DNA from: Bos javanicus
Taxonomy: Eukaryota > Chordata > Mammalia > Artiodactyla > Bovidae
Reading direction: 5' to 3'
NCBI RefSeq assembly: GCF_032452875.1
Contig: NC_083873.1
Location: forward strand, 75,265,987 to 75,329,986
DNA: 64,000 nucleotides
In this document: in pieces, positions 10,052 through 22,559 of the stretch
Layout: the number at the start of each line of letters is the position of its first letter
Position numbering within the stretch: the first letter of the stretch is position 1
Translations under genes and position numbers: made by a program
The notes under the pieces: generated by a model
The model's input: only the letters and a program-made list of their open reading frames with translations
Told to the model about the DNA's origin: nothing
Databases searched by the model: none

Positions 10052-11717
10052 ATTCAGGAGCCTCCAGAATTGCTAAAAATAAATAAAAAGTAAACTTCTG
10101 TTGTTTTAAGCCTTCAATTTATTTTAATTTGTACCAGTAACCACAGGAAACTAATATAAGCATCATATGAAATTAGGTTTTAGCATATTACAGATTCTCT
10201 GTTTTTTTAAATAGCATTTCTTTTTAAACAAGAAGTCTGCTACTTTGATCTTGCCTTCTCCAATATAAGCTGAGAACCTCATAGTAACATTGCTGGAGCA
10301 GGCAAAAACAAACCAGTGTGAATTTTTCTTAGACATGAGGTTTTGACAGACAGGGTTTATTTTTTGTAAATTGATAATTTTATTAATTCTGAAAACATTA
10401 GAATAATGATTTATGGAAAACCTCATTGTTTCCATTTTTAAAAAAAACTACTTTCTCCCCCAAAAGGAGTTACTTTGAGTGATAGCTGTCCTCATAATTA
10501 TTAAAAGCTAGTACTTCTGGAAAAAAGGAAGAATAATTACGATTTCCCATCCCTGAAAACAACATAATTTATCAAAAAAGAGGCTAAAAGATCTTTATGT
10601 ATGCTAAAATGCTAGGAAATGATCATAATCTCATACTACAAATTTAGAAGAGTATATTCCAGATAAACTACTGCTTAATCCCAATTAAAAGAGGATGCTT
10701 GACATCTGAATTGACAAGGCTACCATTTAATGATATGGGTAGCTTAGAGGGACAAGCAGGTTTAAAGCATAATAAAAAAATCCATTTTTTCATAGTAATT
10801 TTTTTAGGATAATTAGACCTCAAAACGAACATCAAAATGGGCAATTTAATATACAACTGAGCAGTTCAGCCAAAATATAACTAAGATACTTTGGTACATA
10901 GTTATAATTTGTCCTAGGACTAGGAATAGGATACAGATAGAGAAAGGGATATCATGGGAAAACTAAGTATTATGTCCAAATTTAATCATCCAAACAAAAG
11001 AAAAGGATACATGTAAATAAAATGCAGTAAACAGATTTTATACAAAAATAAATAAATGAGGAAAAATTGGAAAATAGATTTCCATTCATACTCTAAGCTA
11101 TAAAAAATAAGAACTCTACTGAAGGAAGAAAAAGATAAGATTGGGCCACGTACACAAAGGCAATAAATTAAGGAAAAATAACTCAATTAGATACCATAGG
11201 GTGGAAATGAAGCAGAAAGGAAAGAATCAGTAATGTAAAAAGCTAAATCAGTTTTATGGAACACAGGTTCACAAAAATCATATATAACATGAAAGAAAAG
11301 GGCTGAGATGATCAGTTCATATAAACAACACAATAAGTAGAGGACAGACAAAGGAGATCTGAAACAGTGGGATTCTAGTTTACCCCAAAAGAAGAACAAA
11401 GGCAATGAAAGAGGAAATATTCAAATTCTTAAAAAAAAAAAAGAAAAGTAAATGTTCAGTGAAGTAAAGGAAATCTTGAATCATTAATGAAAATATTTGC
11501 ATTCATTACATGGAAAAATATAAAAAATTGACACAGTTCAACTTGAATTATTGATCCCAGTTCCCCACTCCTCCTTGCATTCAAAATAGACTCTTTTCAT
11601 ATGACTTTGTAGTTCTTCCTTTTGGAGGTGAAATTTACTTCCCCGCCCCGTTGATGATGGACTTAACCATAAAACTTGCTTGACCACAGATATGTGAGGA
11701 AAGGCAGCATATAACCA
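10052..11717. other. No gene recognised
   Basis: AT-rich sequence, probably single-copy or very decayed repeat. Frames of 60-90 codons occur on the minus strand, but none shows a known domain or codon bias that I can recognise. Confidence 0.5.
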
Positions 11718-11994
11718 CTGCTGCTGCTGCTGCTAAGTCACTTCAGTCATGTCTGACCCTGTGCCACCCCATAGAGGGAAGTCCACCAGGCTCCCACGTC
11801 CTTGGGATTCTCCAGGCAAGAATACTGGAGTGGGTTGCCATTTCCTTCTCCAATGCATGAAAGTGAAAAGTGAAAGTGAAGTTGCTCAGTCGTGCCTGAC
11901 TCCTAGCGACCCCATGGACTGCAGCCTACCAGGCTCCTCCATCCGTGGGATTGTCCAAGCAAAAGTATTGGAGTGGGTTGCCATTGCCTTCTCT
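11718..11994 (-). mobile_element. Bov-A2 SINE
   Basis: Two tandem Bov-A monomers joined by a CATGAAAGTGAAAAGTGAAA linker at about 11857-11880, with the CTGCTGCTGCTGCTAAGTC end at 11718. In element orientation it reads from 11994 to 11718. Confidence 0.93.
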
Positions 11995-12889
11995 GAAAGC
12001 TTAGCCTTAAGAGACATCGCATGTTTCCTCCTCCTTCTTTTGAGCTTCTTCCAACCCCACAAGAAGATCCTCTGTGCCCGAAGTGTCCATGCCTCTCACT
12101 GGTATATTCCAATCCTCAATTCACTCAATGGTCCAGAGAAGATAACAAACATGCAGGCAGACAAGGGACCAAACTGCACCTTGGAGCCAATTCCAGCTAA
12201 TCTCAGTCTGTATCAACCAGTCCCATGACTAATCTACTAGCATGGAATCACATATCAAGAATTGTTTTAAATCTGTGTCTTTTTGACTGCTCATGCAGTG
12301 CTGTATACTCAGCACCTGAAAATGTGTTTGAAAGGAAAGAGTCACTAGATTATTAATAACTATTTTAATAAATAAGCACCAGATGTCAAACATCCAAATA
12401 GTTTTAGTAAAAATAAAGTCCCCAACCACTCTGTGGAAGCATATAGTCTATATACTTTCCAAACAAAATCTACTTCATGTCACCCTCTAAATTACTGAAC
12501 AATTAATGGAAATAAAAACTATAAAAATCAGAACACAACAGTATCAAAGTAGTAACGGTAGCATTAAATCTAGCTATAAACACAGAATTGTATTAACTTG
12601 ATAATTATGGCTATTGAGTTGTGTTACAACTTGTGAAAAATTCACTGTCAATTGTAAAAGTTATTATGATTTATCTTAAAAATACCTGAGGCAAAATCTC
12701 AGACATAAAAACTGATTTGGGAATGATGATAGAACAAGGCATAAGTAATTTTTTGTTTAGTTTTTATAAAGAGGGTCACTACCCTTAGCTTGGTGTCTGA
12801 GGTCTATAAATCAAGAAATATAGATTAAGGATAGATACAAACATATAAAGAAAAATATGCTAATAGAATGAAAAGTATTCTATAATTTC
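11995..12889. other. No gene recognised
   Basis: AT-rich DNA. The first 240 bases are somewhat richer in GC but show no recognised gene. Confidence 0.45.
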
Positions 12890-13390
12890 CAGATTATCAA
12901 AAGAAAACAGAATTGAAACAATAATACAGATCATAAAGTACAAGCTAGAAGACAAAGGAAACTGCTAGTAAAACATTAAAAAAAACAGAAAAGCAAATAA
13001 GATTACAAAATAAAACCAAAATTATATGCCAAGTCAATATATGTAAATGTAATAACTTCCCACTCAGAGTTATAAAATTAAATCCAACTACACAGGGTTA
13101 TAAAATTCAACTGTATATTGTGTACAAAGAGACTTGCCTAAACTCAAGTGATTTGCAAGGTTTGACTGTAAAAGAATGGATGAGATCTAGAAAAAAATGC
13201 AAATAAAAAGAAAGCAGTTGTCATGATGTTAATGTCAGAAAGTAAATTAAATTCTAAATACATAATAAATAGTAGCAAAATATATGAAACAAAAGTGCTA
13301 GTAACATAAGGGCAAAAAACGTGTTTGTCTGCTCTAATTGTTCAAGCAAAAAAAGGTTACACAGAAGCTCTAAATAGACATCTTAAGCTA
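12890..13390 (+). mobile_element. Ancient L1 (L1M-like) ORF2 fragment
   Basis: Decayed match to mammalian L1 ORF2 around the end of the endonuclease domain: a TATATTGTGTACAAAGAGAC segment, then GTAAAAGAATGGATGAGATC and AAGCAGTTGTCATGATGTTA correspond to conserved ORF2 DNA in order. Full of stops. Edges approximate. Confidence 0.6.
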
Positions 13391-13410
13391 AATTAAGAAC
13401 ACAGCATACC

Positions 13411-13467
13411 AGGGGGGAAAGATGAAGGGAGGGAATGCGGAATAAATTGGGAGACTGACATTTACAC

Positions 13468-13506
<39 letters not shown>

Positions 13507-13667
13507 AGATAACTAATGAGAACCTCTGTATAGCACAGGGAACTCTACTCAATACTATGCAATGGCCTATATGGGCCATTATAGGGCCTATATGAGCCTA
13601 TATGGGCCATATACTCTAAAAAAGAGTATATGTATGCATGTGTACAACTTATTCCTGCTATGTAACT
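13411..13667 (+). mobile_element. Older L1 3'UTR, left part
   Basis: Contains the artiodactyl L1 3'UTR sequence ACTAATGAGAACCTCTGTAT and AGCACAGGGAACTCTACTCA. It carries a (TG)n tract at 13473-13503 and a local expansion of GGCCTATATG-type units at 13564-13611. The element continues after a SINE insertion at 13882. Confidence 0.75.
13473..13503. repeat. (TG)n microsatellite
   Basis: About fifteen TG units within the L1 3'UTR. Confidence 0.95.
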
Positions 13668-13881
13668 CTTCCCCTAGTGGCTCAGATGGTAGAGAATCTG
13701 CCTCCCAATACAGGAGACACAGGTTTGATCCCTGGGTTGGGAAGATCCCCTGGAGAAGGGAATGGCAACCCACTCCAGTATTCTTGCCTGGAGAATTTCA
13801 TGGACAGAGGAGGCTGGCTGGCTAAAGTCCACAGGGTCACAAGGAGTCAGAGACGACTGAGCTACTAGCACTTTCACTTTC
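13668..13881 (+). mobile_element. Bov-tA SINE inserted in the L1 3'UTR
   Basis: Forward SINE with head CTTCCCCTAGTGGCTCAG, B-box-like GGTTTGATCCC and end GAGACGACTGAGCTACTAGC. The L1 3'UTR resumes on its right, so the SINE is the younger insertion. No clear target duplication was seen. Confidence 0.9.
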
Positions 13882-13976
13882 ATAATTTGATTTCATAATT
13901 GACTCACTGTGTTGTATAGCAGAAACTAATACAACTTTGTAAATCAATATACTCCAATAAAATTTTTTAAAAAATA
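13882..13976 (+). mobile_element. Older L1 3'UTR, right part with A-rich end
   Basis: Continues the interrupted L1: TTGTATAGCAGAAACTAATA, CAACTTTGTAAATCAATATA, CTCCAATAAAATT and an A-rich end. Confidence 0.75.
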
Positions 13977-14582
13977 AGTCAGCAATTTACAGGTTTTAAT
14001 TTTTATTCAGTGATATACGTTGAAGGATTTTTTTTTTCTTGTTTAAACCTTGTAATGTTATTAATGTCATCACCGTTTCTTCATAATTTAAAAAAAATGT
14101 GGTTAAATGTGAAAATAATATAACACAGCAAAGACACAGAAAACCCTCCAAATCCAAGAACCTTAGAAATAGTATAAACTTCATCACCAGCAATTAAATA
14201 AAACTGGAACTCAGAGTACATAGCATAAAGCAAAATCATGACTGTGGCATCTTTAGAAAATAGCTATAATAAGCCAAACATATACTCAAAATAAAAAATA
14301 CAATTGTAGGGGGGGAAAGTGGGGAATTTGGTTGGTTGGATGAGTACGTTATTCTAAAAAACTGACTCTCAGTCTTTTCTTAGGTACGTTTTAATAGAAT
14401 ATGTTATAATATAAGTGGTTTATAGTCAGGGTCCATCCAAATCTCAAGAACAGCTCATCCTAATCTTATCCAAACTCTTAAAGAGAGTATGAGATATAAG
14501 AAAAGCTATCCAACTACTTTGAGAGGCCAGTATATCTTCTAAACTAAAATCATGTTTAAAAAAAGAAAATTATGAATATAGC
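13977..14582. other. No gene recognised
   Basis: AT-rich with a short G-run near 14310. Nothing recognised. Confidence 0.5.
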
Positions 14583-15518
14583 TTCAGTTCAGTTCAATTC
14601 AGTCGCTCAGTCATGTCCGACTCTTTGCGACCCCATGAATTGCAGCACGCCAGGCCTCCCTGTCTATCACCAACTCCCGGAGTTCACCCAAACTCATGTC
14701 CATTGAGTCGGTGATGCCAACCAGCTATCTCATCCTCTGTAGTCCCCTTCTCCTCCTGCCCCCAATCCCTCCCAGCATCAGAGTCTTTTCCAATGAGTCA
14801 GCTCTTCGCATGAGGCAGCCAAAGTATTCGAGTTTCAGCTTTAGCATCAGTCCTTCCAAAGAACACCCAGGACTGATCTCCTTTAAGATGGACTGGTTGG
14901 ATCTCCTTGCAATCCAAGGGACTTTCAAGAGTCTTCTCCAACACCACAGTTCAAAAGCATCAATTCTTCCGTGCTCAGCTTTTTCACAGTCCAATTTTCA
15001 CATCCATACATGACCACTGGAAAAACCATAGCCTTGACTAGACGGACTTTTGTTGGCAAACTAATGTCTCTGCTTTTGAATATGCTATCTAGGTTGGTCA
15101 TAACTTTCCTTCCAAGGAGTAAGTGTCTTTTAATTTCATGGCTGCAGTCACCATCTGCAGTGATTTTGGAGCCCAGAAAAATAAAGTCTGACACTGTTTC
15201 CACTGTTTCCCCATCTATTTGCCATGAAGTGATGGAACCAGATGCCATGATCTTCGTTTTCTGAATGTTGAGCTTCAAACCAACTTTTTCACTCTCCACT
15301 TTCATTTTCATCAAGAGGCTTTTTAGTTCCTCTTCACTTTCTGCCATAAGGGTGGTATCATCTGCATATCTGAGGTTATTGATATTTCTCCCAGCAATCT
15401 TGATTCCAGCTTGTGCTTCTTCCAGTCCAGCGTTTCTCATGATGTACTCTGCATATAAGTTAAATAAGCAGGGTGACAATATACAGGCTTGACGTACTCC
15501 TTTTCCTATTTGGAACCT
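14583..15518 (-). mobile_element. BovB LINE, 5'-truncated
   Basis: Minus-strand BovB with the TTCAGTTCAGTTCAATTCAG tail at 14583. The RT C-terminal half is open from 15479 to 14925 and contains the catalytic YADD (RYADDTTLM). A frameshift near 14960 moves the C-terminal domain to 14994-14725. It stops at the GGAACC of the RT fingers/palm region at 15518, where flanking DNA begins. Confidence 0.95.
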
Positions 15519-15849
15519 ATCTTAATTAGGTATCAGTATTTTGGCCAAACTTGATTATATTACATCCTTTCTGAGTAACAAACTCTCTGTTAGAAATTAA
15601 GGTTAAATATTAGTTTTCTTGAATTTTAAAACAATAAAACATTTTAAGTTCAAAATATTTTTCTTTCCTTTCATACTTAGAAGTTCAAAGACCAAAACCT
15701 TAAGTTTAAATCTCAAACTATTCTCCCCGACTTTTTTTCCTATTGAATTCAAGTTTCTTCTCAAAGTTTATTTTCTTTATGCAATTGCAGCCTATGCTGT
15801 TTTGTCTGTTGATTGTTGAAGTTTCTATAGCGTCTCTGAATTGTATTGG
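15519..15849. other. No gene recognised
   Basis: AT-rich with no recognised element. Confidence 0.45.
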
Positions 15850-16140
15850 TTCAATTTTAAATGTGCAAATGTGTCCATACTTTTAAATTGCCAAGTGTAC
15901 AAGTTAGTGCACTTTTCAAATGTGCACAGCCCTCTAACCACTACTGCAATCATGATATATAACATTTTTATCACTTCCAAAATCTCCCTTGTAACACTTT
16001 CCAGTTAACTCCTGGATCCTGGCAATTGGTCAGCTGCTTTCTATCATTAGACTTTCCAGAATTTTATATGAGCAAAATGATAAGTTATTTGGACTTTATG
16101 TCTATTTTATTTCCCTTTTAAGATGCATCCACGCTGTTTC
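15850..16140 (-). mobile_element. Ancient L1M 3'-region fragment
   Basis: On the minus strand it resembles the L1M 3' region: the plus-strand text CTAACCACTACTGCAATCAT, then TGCTTTCTATCATTAGACTT and CCAGAATTTTATATGAGCAA, matches the familiar antisense of L1MB/MC 3' ends. Diverged; edges approximate. Confidence 0.55.
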
Positions 16141-16154
16141 TTGCTTTTAGCAAC

Positions 16155-16275
16155 ACATAACCACAAACTGTAAATAACCCAAACATCTACCACCTGGTCA
16201 ATATATAAACAAATTATCATACATTTACCCAGTGGAATCATTCATATTTTAAAGAGAATAAAAGATTAAGAAACA
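16155..16275 (+). mobile_element. Ancient L1 ORF2-end fragment
   Basis: AACTGTAAATAACCCAAACA followed by GGTCAATATATAAACAAATT resembles the DNA encoding the C-terminal end of L1 ORF2, here in plus orientation, opposite to the neighbouring L1M piece. Short and diverged. Confidence 0.45.
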
Positions 16276-16399
16276 AGATCTTCAAAGCATTAGCTATATA
16301 TTTGGGAAACAAAGTCACACTAATGCCATACACTCAGGGACTGAGTACACAGGATCACTATAGTCCAAGACTGAGTTTTATTTGTACTCAAGTGACGGA

Positions 16400-16927
16400 G
16401 TGATGACCAACCTAGATAGCATATTCAAAAGCAGAGATATTACTTTGCCAACAAAGGTCTGTCTAGTCAAGGCTATGGTTTTTCCTGTGGTCATATATGG
16501 ATGTGAGAGTTGGACTGTGAAGAAGGCTGAGCATCGAAGAATTGATGCTTTTGAACTGTCGTGTTGGAAAAGACTCTTGGGAGTCCCTTGGACTGCAAGG
16601 AGATCCAACCAGTCCATTCTGAAGGAGATCAGCCCTGGGATTTCTTTGGAAGGAAGGATGCTAAAGCTGAAACTCCAGTACTTTGGCCACCTCATGCGAA
16701 GAGTTGACTCATTGGAAAAGATTCTGATGCTGGGAGGGATTGGGGGCAGGAGGAGAAGGGGATGACAGAGGATGAGATGGCTGGATGGCATCACTGACTC
16801 GATGGACGTGAATCTGGGTGAACTCTGGGAATTGGAGATGGGCAGGGAGGCCTGGCGTGCTGTGATTCATGGGGTCGCAAAGAGTCGGATATGACTGAGC
16901 TACTGAACTGAACTGAAATGAACTGAA
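16400..16927 (+). mobile_element. BovB LINE 3' fragment
   Basis: Starts at TGATGACCAACCTAGATAGC inside the RT C-terminal region and runs to a CTGAACTGAACTGAA tail. The frame is open from 16382 to 16762 (TLPTKVCLVKAM, then WTARRSNQSILKEI), after which a TGA at 16763-16765 interrupts the GGRRRRG-type basic C-terminus. No endonuclease and no catalytic RT motif. Confidence 0.95.
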
Positions 16928-19185
16928 GGAGAATGTACAGAAATGTATTGTTCGGCTTTATTGGAAAAAAAAGAAAAAAAGAAACACTGGGCAGTCTGGA
17001 ACACCAGTAAGTTTGTGCCAGTTGTCTGGAATCCATGATGGATTCATTAACATTCAATTAGGAAAAATTCCAACAAGAACTTAATTTTGTTGCAACACAT
17101 TTACCACATCTAGGAGCTAGCCATTCTATGAAATCTGCCTCCTAGGCAAGGTCCCCACATTTGTTTCGACCGGAGAATCATACTCACCATATTTTTGACC
17201 TGAAACTGCTATGTTGCTGAAGCCTAGGCCACAGTGGGCAGAAATTAAGGGTGAGGTGAACTGGAATGGACCAAACGTCAGTTATGTGCTCCTCAAAATG
17301 TTGTTTTCCTCCATTTTCAATTCTATAAGTTGTTCAGGAATAATCCTTCTGGGCACAAGCAGTATCTGCATACCCACTTACTATAATACTCTCACCTTAC
17401 ACTACACTGTAATAATTTCATAGAGTAATTCTCATTCTCAAGCTTGTGGACAAGTCTCTATATCCCTCCACAGAATCCTCTATGGCCCAGAACGCAGAAT
17501 GGAATTTGATTCAGTGTACTTAGTCATGTCTACATAAGCCTAGCTCTAACAATTTAAAGCTGGAAATTCCCCTGTGCTCCATAGAACAAGCACGCTCAGA
17601 TGCCTTGCATTTTAACTGCAATTGAAATTATTCTGCACATAAATGCTTAAAAAGACTGAAAATATCCATTTTCTTACCATCAAATCTTTGCTTCAGCCAA
17701 ACATTCCTAGGAGATACTGCACCTGTACTGCAAATTAGCAACAGCTTGCAAATTTACACTACCTGAGCCTGCATACATGCCCTTGGAATTGTGACTACTC
17801 TCTTGGCTACCTGGTGTTGGAGAGGTCACCCGTCTACTTTTCTTATAATTGAATTGTCTCTGGATCTGTGCCCACCTATTTTGATTTCTGTACCCTGCAG
17901 TATATATGAGATTCTCTTCCAGCCCCCAAAGTAGCCACTCATCCCTCTTTTCCTTTTGCATTTGCTTTTGCTCACATAAACTCATTTACCTTTACATGTT
18001 TGCATTCCCAACACCTTCCCCAAGATTTGTTTACATTTTCCTACTTCTTTACTTTTCTAAACATAGCCATTGAACCATGAACAAAGCTTCTTCCATAAAC
18101 AGGACTCACCACCAAATTCAAAATACCATAAAGCCCAAGGCTTAAAACTTGTCAGGCACTAGAAATCATTAAAATCAAAGCCCCATTCAAATCCTATAAG
18201 GTCCAAAGACACATAGCTAGATTCCACAAAAAGTCACTTCTATATATTTGTGTTTTCCTACTCTACAAAGTCTACAGTCATGCAAAAGATATTGGTGTTC
18301 CCAACAGAGCACCTCTTCCCTGTTGAGGCTCAAAAAGTATTAAAAATGTTTAAAAGAATAACTAATTAGGTAAGGAATAAAATATGACCACTATTTTTTA
18401 TAGCAATTGGATTAGAGAATGCAGTTAGTATGGAATACAAATGGGCCTTATAACTGAATTCAAGGAATTAAGGAATTACATCTATTGAATTACTAACAAT
18501 ATCAAGCCAAAGAATTGGTCTCCATATATGTAGTCTGGCTAGTTACATTTGTAATATGGAGAAGTAGAAGACAATCCATGATTTCTATTAGTGCAAAGAT
18601 CGTAAGAGAAAGAGGAGAGACTGAGCTATCAATGCCCAGAATATTCTGCCCATAGAGTGAACTGGTTAATGGGAAAATAAATGACAAAGATCTTAAGTTC
18701 TTGGAATTCTAAGCATGTGGAAGAATTTATCATGATTAAAGGTAATTCTTTTAAGTAGGTTTAAACAAGTTTATCTTATAAAAACTTCTCTTGGAAACAT
18801 TGATTTGTTGCATCTTAGCTGCATTAGCAAAAGTTCTGGGGAAATCAAAACATCAAAATTCTATTATATATTTCTTTTAAGAAGATCAAAATTAGGCTAT
18901 TAGGTATTTTCAATTATAACCATATTTAAATTAAAAAAATAAAGATCTCCTTTCCTTTTGGAATGAAAAAGCTGGAAGAAAAATCTCACTCGATACATGA
19001 GAAATGGCTACAAAAAATATAAATTTGGAGAGATATATGTCTCTGAGGAGACAGAAGGGACACCAGGGACTGATTTACATGTGAGAGAACCTAAGAGGAA
19101 GACACAACTGATACTAAGTGAATAAGACTAAACAGAACTAATGTAAAGAAATGTGAAAAGAATGCATGTGATCTGCAGTGACAGT
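16928..19185. other. No gene recognised (2.2 kb)
   Basis: No recognisable SINE, LINE or conserved exon. The first few hundred bases include an A-rich GGAAAAAAAAGAAAAAAAG stretch right after the BovB tail. The minus frame at 17985-17707 (92 codons) shows no domain I know. A decayed ERV-like origin for 17.5-18.3 kb is possible but unsupported. Confidence 0.4.
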
Positions 19186-19195
19186 ATAGGACCCC

Positions 19196-19532
19196 TTGTG
19201 AAAGTGAAAGTCACTTAGTTGTGTCTGACTCTTTGTGACCCCATGTTCTACACAGTCCATGGAATTCTTTAGGCCAGAATACTGGAGTGGATAGCTGTTC
19301 CCTTCTCCAGGGAATCTTCCCAACTTAGGAATTGAACCCAAGTCTCCCACATTGTGGGCAGATTCTTTGTCAGTTGAGATACCAAGGAAGCCCAGGAATA
19401 CTGGAGTAGGTAGCCTATCCCTTCTCCAGTGGATCTTGCAGACTCAGGAATTGAACCGGGGTCTCCAGCTTTGCAGGTGGATTCTTTACCAACTTTACCA
19501 GCTCTCTACAAGCTGAGCTACCAGGGAAGCCC
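19196..19532 (-). mobile_element. Bov-tA3-type SINE with target duplication
   Basis: Longer Bov-tA variant in reverse orientation, with a duplicated tRNA-like/body segment (two copies of the CCAGAATACTGGAGT-type and GATTCTTT...ACC-type motifs). A perfect 10-bp duplication ATAGGACCCC flanks it (19186-19195 and 19533-19542). Confidence 0.9.
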
Positions 19533-19542
19533 ATAGGACCCC

Positions 19543-20149
19543 GTGGAGCCCCAGAAAAGAGGTAAATCACAGTCAGTTGCAGGTTCCTTGTCACAGATCT
19601 TCATTAGAAACTTATAAGAAAGACTAGAGAAGTGAATGAACCCAAAGAGAATCTCTGTCCCTCCATGCCTGCAGGAAGAAATTTACTGCTGGTGCTGGAA
19701 AGATTCTAAACTCTACCCTCTTTGTGCATTCACTTCTCATACTGAGGAAAAGCCTTCACCAGAGAGAAGAGCAACAGATTCTGCCAGATGCAAGTGAAAT
19801 TTGATTATGAGTTGGAGAAGGATAAAAGAAACCCTAAAAACTTAGGGGAGTATCAAGAAATATTCTAGAGCTCAGGATCCTATATCAATATGATTAGAAA
19901 TCTCTTTTTTTCTAGGGGAACACACTTTTTCCCACACAAAACCCACTACAGATTCAAAAATTGAGTCTCATGGGGAAGACAGGAGGAAACACAGAAAATC
20001 CTACACATGAGGTAAGGATACTTTCTCCAAAAGCATACTGGCAAGCACTAAGTAACACAAAGCAACAGGTTAACACTGAGGGAGGGGCAATTTAATGGAG
20101 AAGATACATTCTTTGACACAAATTTATAGAAATTACAACATCACTGTTC
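19543..20149. other. No gene recognised
   Basis: Unassigned sequence; possibly decayed repeat. No frame of note. Confidence 0.4.
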
Positions 20150-20211
20150 TGGCTGTGCTCAGTTATGTCTTACTCTTTGCTGCCCCATGGACTGTAGCTT
20201 GCCAGGCTCCT
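20150..20211 (-). mobile_element. Bov-tA SINE fragment
   Basis: Only 62 bp of SINE body: GTCTTACTCTTTGCTGCCCC then GGACTGTAGCTTGCCAGGCT. Confidence 0.8.
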
Positions 20212-20439
20212 TTTCATATTGATAACATGTACCTCTGATACAAATCACCAAGAAAGAGCATATCACTTTTGTGATATTCTTACCAAAAACGCATTAGCTC
20301 AAAATAAGCATAAGAAATATCAGACAAGTCAAATTTAGAGATATTATATAAAATAACTGACAAAGACACTTCAAATGTGCCAAGGTCATGAAACACAAAG
20401 ATTGAGAAGCTGACATAGATGGGAGGAGATCAAGGAGAC

Positions 20440-20805
20440 ATGACAACTAAATGCCAAGTGAGACTATGGATTAGACCCTGGAATCATAAAAGATATATTT
20501 AAATACAGATAGCATTTTAGTTAGTAGTATTTTTCCAATGTCAGTTCCTCAGTTTTGATAACCATGCTGTGTGTGTGCACACTCAATCATGTCCGATTCT
20601 TTGCAACATTGTGGACTGTAGCCTGCCAGGCTCCTCCGTCCATGGAATTGCCCAGATAAGAATGCTGCACAGGGTAGCCATTTCCTATGCGATGGTTATG
20701 TAAAATGTTAGCTTTAGGGGAAGATGGGTAAAGAATACACAGGAACTCTCCTGTGACTCTTCTGTAAATCTACTATTACTTCAAAATGTTAAAAAAATAA
20801 ATTAC
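20440..20805 (+). mobile_element. Ancient L1M 3'UTR, split by a SINE
   Basis: Left part carries TTTTTCCAATGTCAGTTCCT and CAGTTTTGATAACCATGCTG; the right part carries GGTTATGTAAAATGTTAGCT, TTAGGGGAAGATGGGTAAAG and GTAAATCTACTATTACTTCA. In that order these match the well-known L1M 3'UTR. The middle (20568-20690) is a younger SINE insertion. Confidence 0.7.
20568..20690 (-). mobile_element. Bov-tA SINE fragment nested in L1M
   Basis: Body fragment in reverse orientation: CAATCATGTCCGATTCTTTG, GGACTGTAGCCTGCCAGGCT, ending before the tRNA-like head. Inserted in, and younger than, the L1M 3'UTR. Confidence 0.85.
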
Positions 20806-21059
20806 CAATACTGGGAATAAAATTGGTCCATCAATAAAGATTTTGCAGATATTAAAGGAAAACTAAGGGGAGATTAAAAAGAAACATGTTAAAATGTTTG
20901 ACAATGTGTATGAATATATAAGTTACTTGAATTATAGAAAGCATCAATAGAAATTCAAGAACAATCCAAATTGTCTCATTTTAAATGAATTAAATTTATA
21001 TTTAAAAACTTTCCCACAAAGAAAGTTCTAGACCTAAATAATCTTGCTCATTAATTCTA

Positions 21060-22480
21060 TATAGTATTTAAGAAACAATCCCTTTTTTACATTAGAGAAG
21101 GAGGTAGGAACACATGCCCAACTGATTTTTTCAAGGTAAGAATTATCCTGATTTCCAACCAAAGAAAGGAGTTATAATAAAACTGCAGAATAACCTTCAT
21201 GGACATAAATGCAAAAACTTCCACAAAATATTAGTAAATATAGATAAATATAAATATTTATGTACTTCTTCAACAAGGTTATATTAAGGATATACAGAGC
21301 AGTGCAAGGGAAAGCTGATACTCTACGGTGATAAGGTGGAGTCTGCTCTGTTAACTTAAGGTTGTTCAACATCTGAAAATCAATCAATGTAGCTCAAAGC
21401 ACAGACTGGAGATGAAAAAAATATTATAATTTCAACTGATGCATTTGACAAAATTCAACATCAATTTATCATTGAAATAATCTATAAGGGGGTAGGAATT
21501 AATGTGAACATTTTCAACCTGATAAATAGTGTCCTTGAAGAATGTATAATTAACCTGACCTTTAGGATGAAACACTATGTTCCCTTTAATATTAGCAGCA
21601 GGATAATGATGTGAGTCTTCATAAATATTGCACTGAAATTTCTAGTCAGTGCAATAAGGTATGAAAATTTTAATAAAATACAGAATAAAAAGTGAGAAGA
21701 AAATTATTTTTCTTCACAATTGACAGGATTTTCTATGCAACACATTCTAAAGAATCTACAAAAAAGTCTATTATCAAGTAGTGTTATATTATCAAGGATA
21801 CTAGATACAAGATTAATGTATATAATTAATTATGATAACAAAGAACAATTGAAAATTAGAATTTTTAAAATTACAGTAGCATTGCAAAAAGTATGAAACA
21901 CTAATCATAATTTTTACTGAGACTGTAAAACATTTATATGGAAAATTAAGCAGGAACTAAATAAGTAGAGCAGTATTCTTTGTTCATGGATCAGATTGCT
22001 CAACATTATAAAGATGTCAATTCTCCTCTAATTAACCCATAAATTAAATGCAAAAATAATTCTGTAATAAATGCAATTTCTTTGCAATATCAGCAGGTTT
22101 TAAACCTGTAATCAACAATATTTTAGCAGAAACTGTCAATGTGAATCTAAACATTTTGTGAAGAAGTGAAGGAACTAGAATAGTAAAAACAGTTTAGAAA
22201 AGAAGAAAAGAGTTGAAGTACATATAATTTAAGGATCTATAAAATTATAATAATGAAGGCAGCATAATTTTATTAAAGTGATAAATTCATAGATCAATGG
22301 AAGAGAATAGAGACAGGAACTAGACCTACTTGTATATTGTCAGTTCTAATGAGGTGGATGAAACTGATTTTCAAACATAATTCAATGGAAGTGTTGGAAC
22401 AATTAGATTAGCACTGGTAAAAAGCATCAATCTTGACCTATATCTTCTTCAAAGCTACACTGAGTATATACAAGACACTT
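21060..22480 (+). mobile_element. Ancient L1M ORF2 (RT region onwards), decayed
   Basis: A series of landmarks follows the order of mammalian L1 ORF2 DNA: CATGGACATAAATGCAAAAA, TTTGACAAAATTCAACATCA (near 21445), CTAGTCAGTGCAATAAGGTA (21643), TTGTTCATGGATCAGATTGC (21980), CATAGATCAATGGAAGAGAA (22290) and a CTTGACCTATATCTTC (22430) segment. Numerous stops and indels; no frame survives. A very old insertion. Confidence 0.7.
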
Positions 22481-22559
22481 TGGTCAGGACCTTTGTCTAC
22501 ATAAGCAATTTGAAGCAGCCCAGATCAGAACTTGAGCAACACTCTGACAGATCATTCAT

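Noticed and set aside
17707..17985. 92-codon minus-strand frame, possible novel small protein
   Set aside because: No known domain, no splice or promoter context, and length expected by chance in this much DNA.
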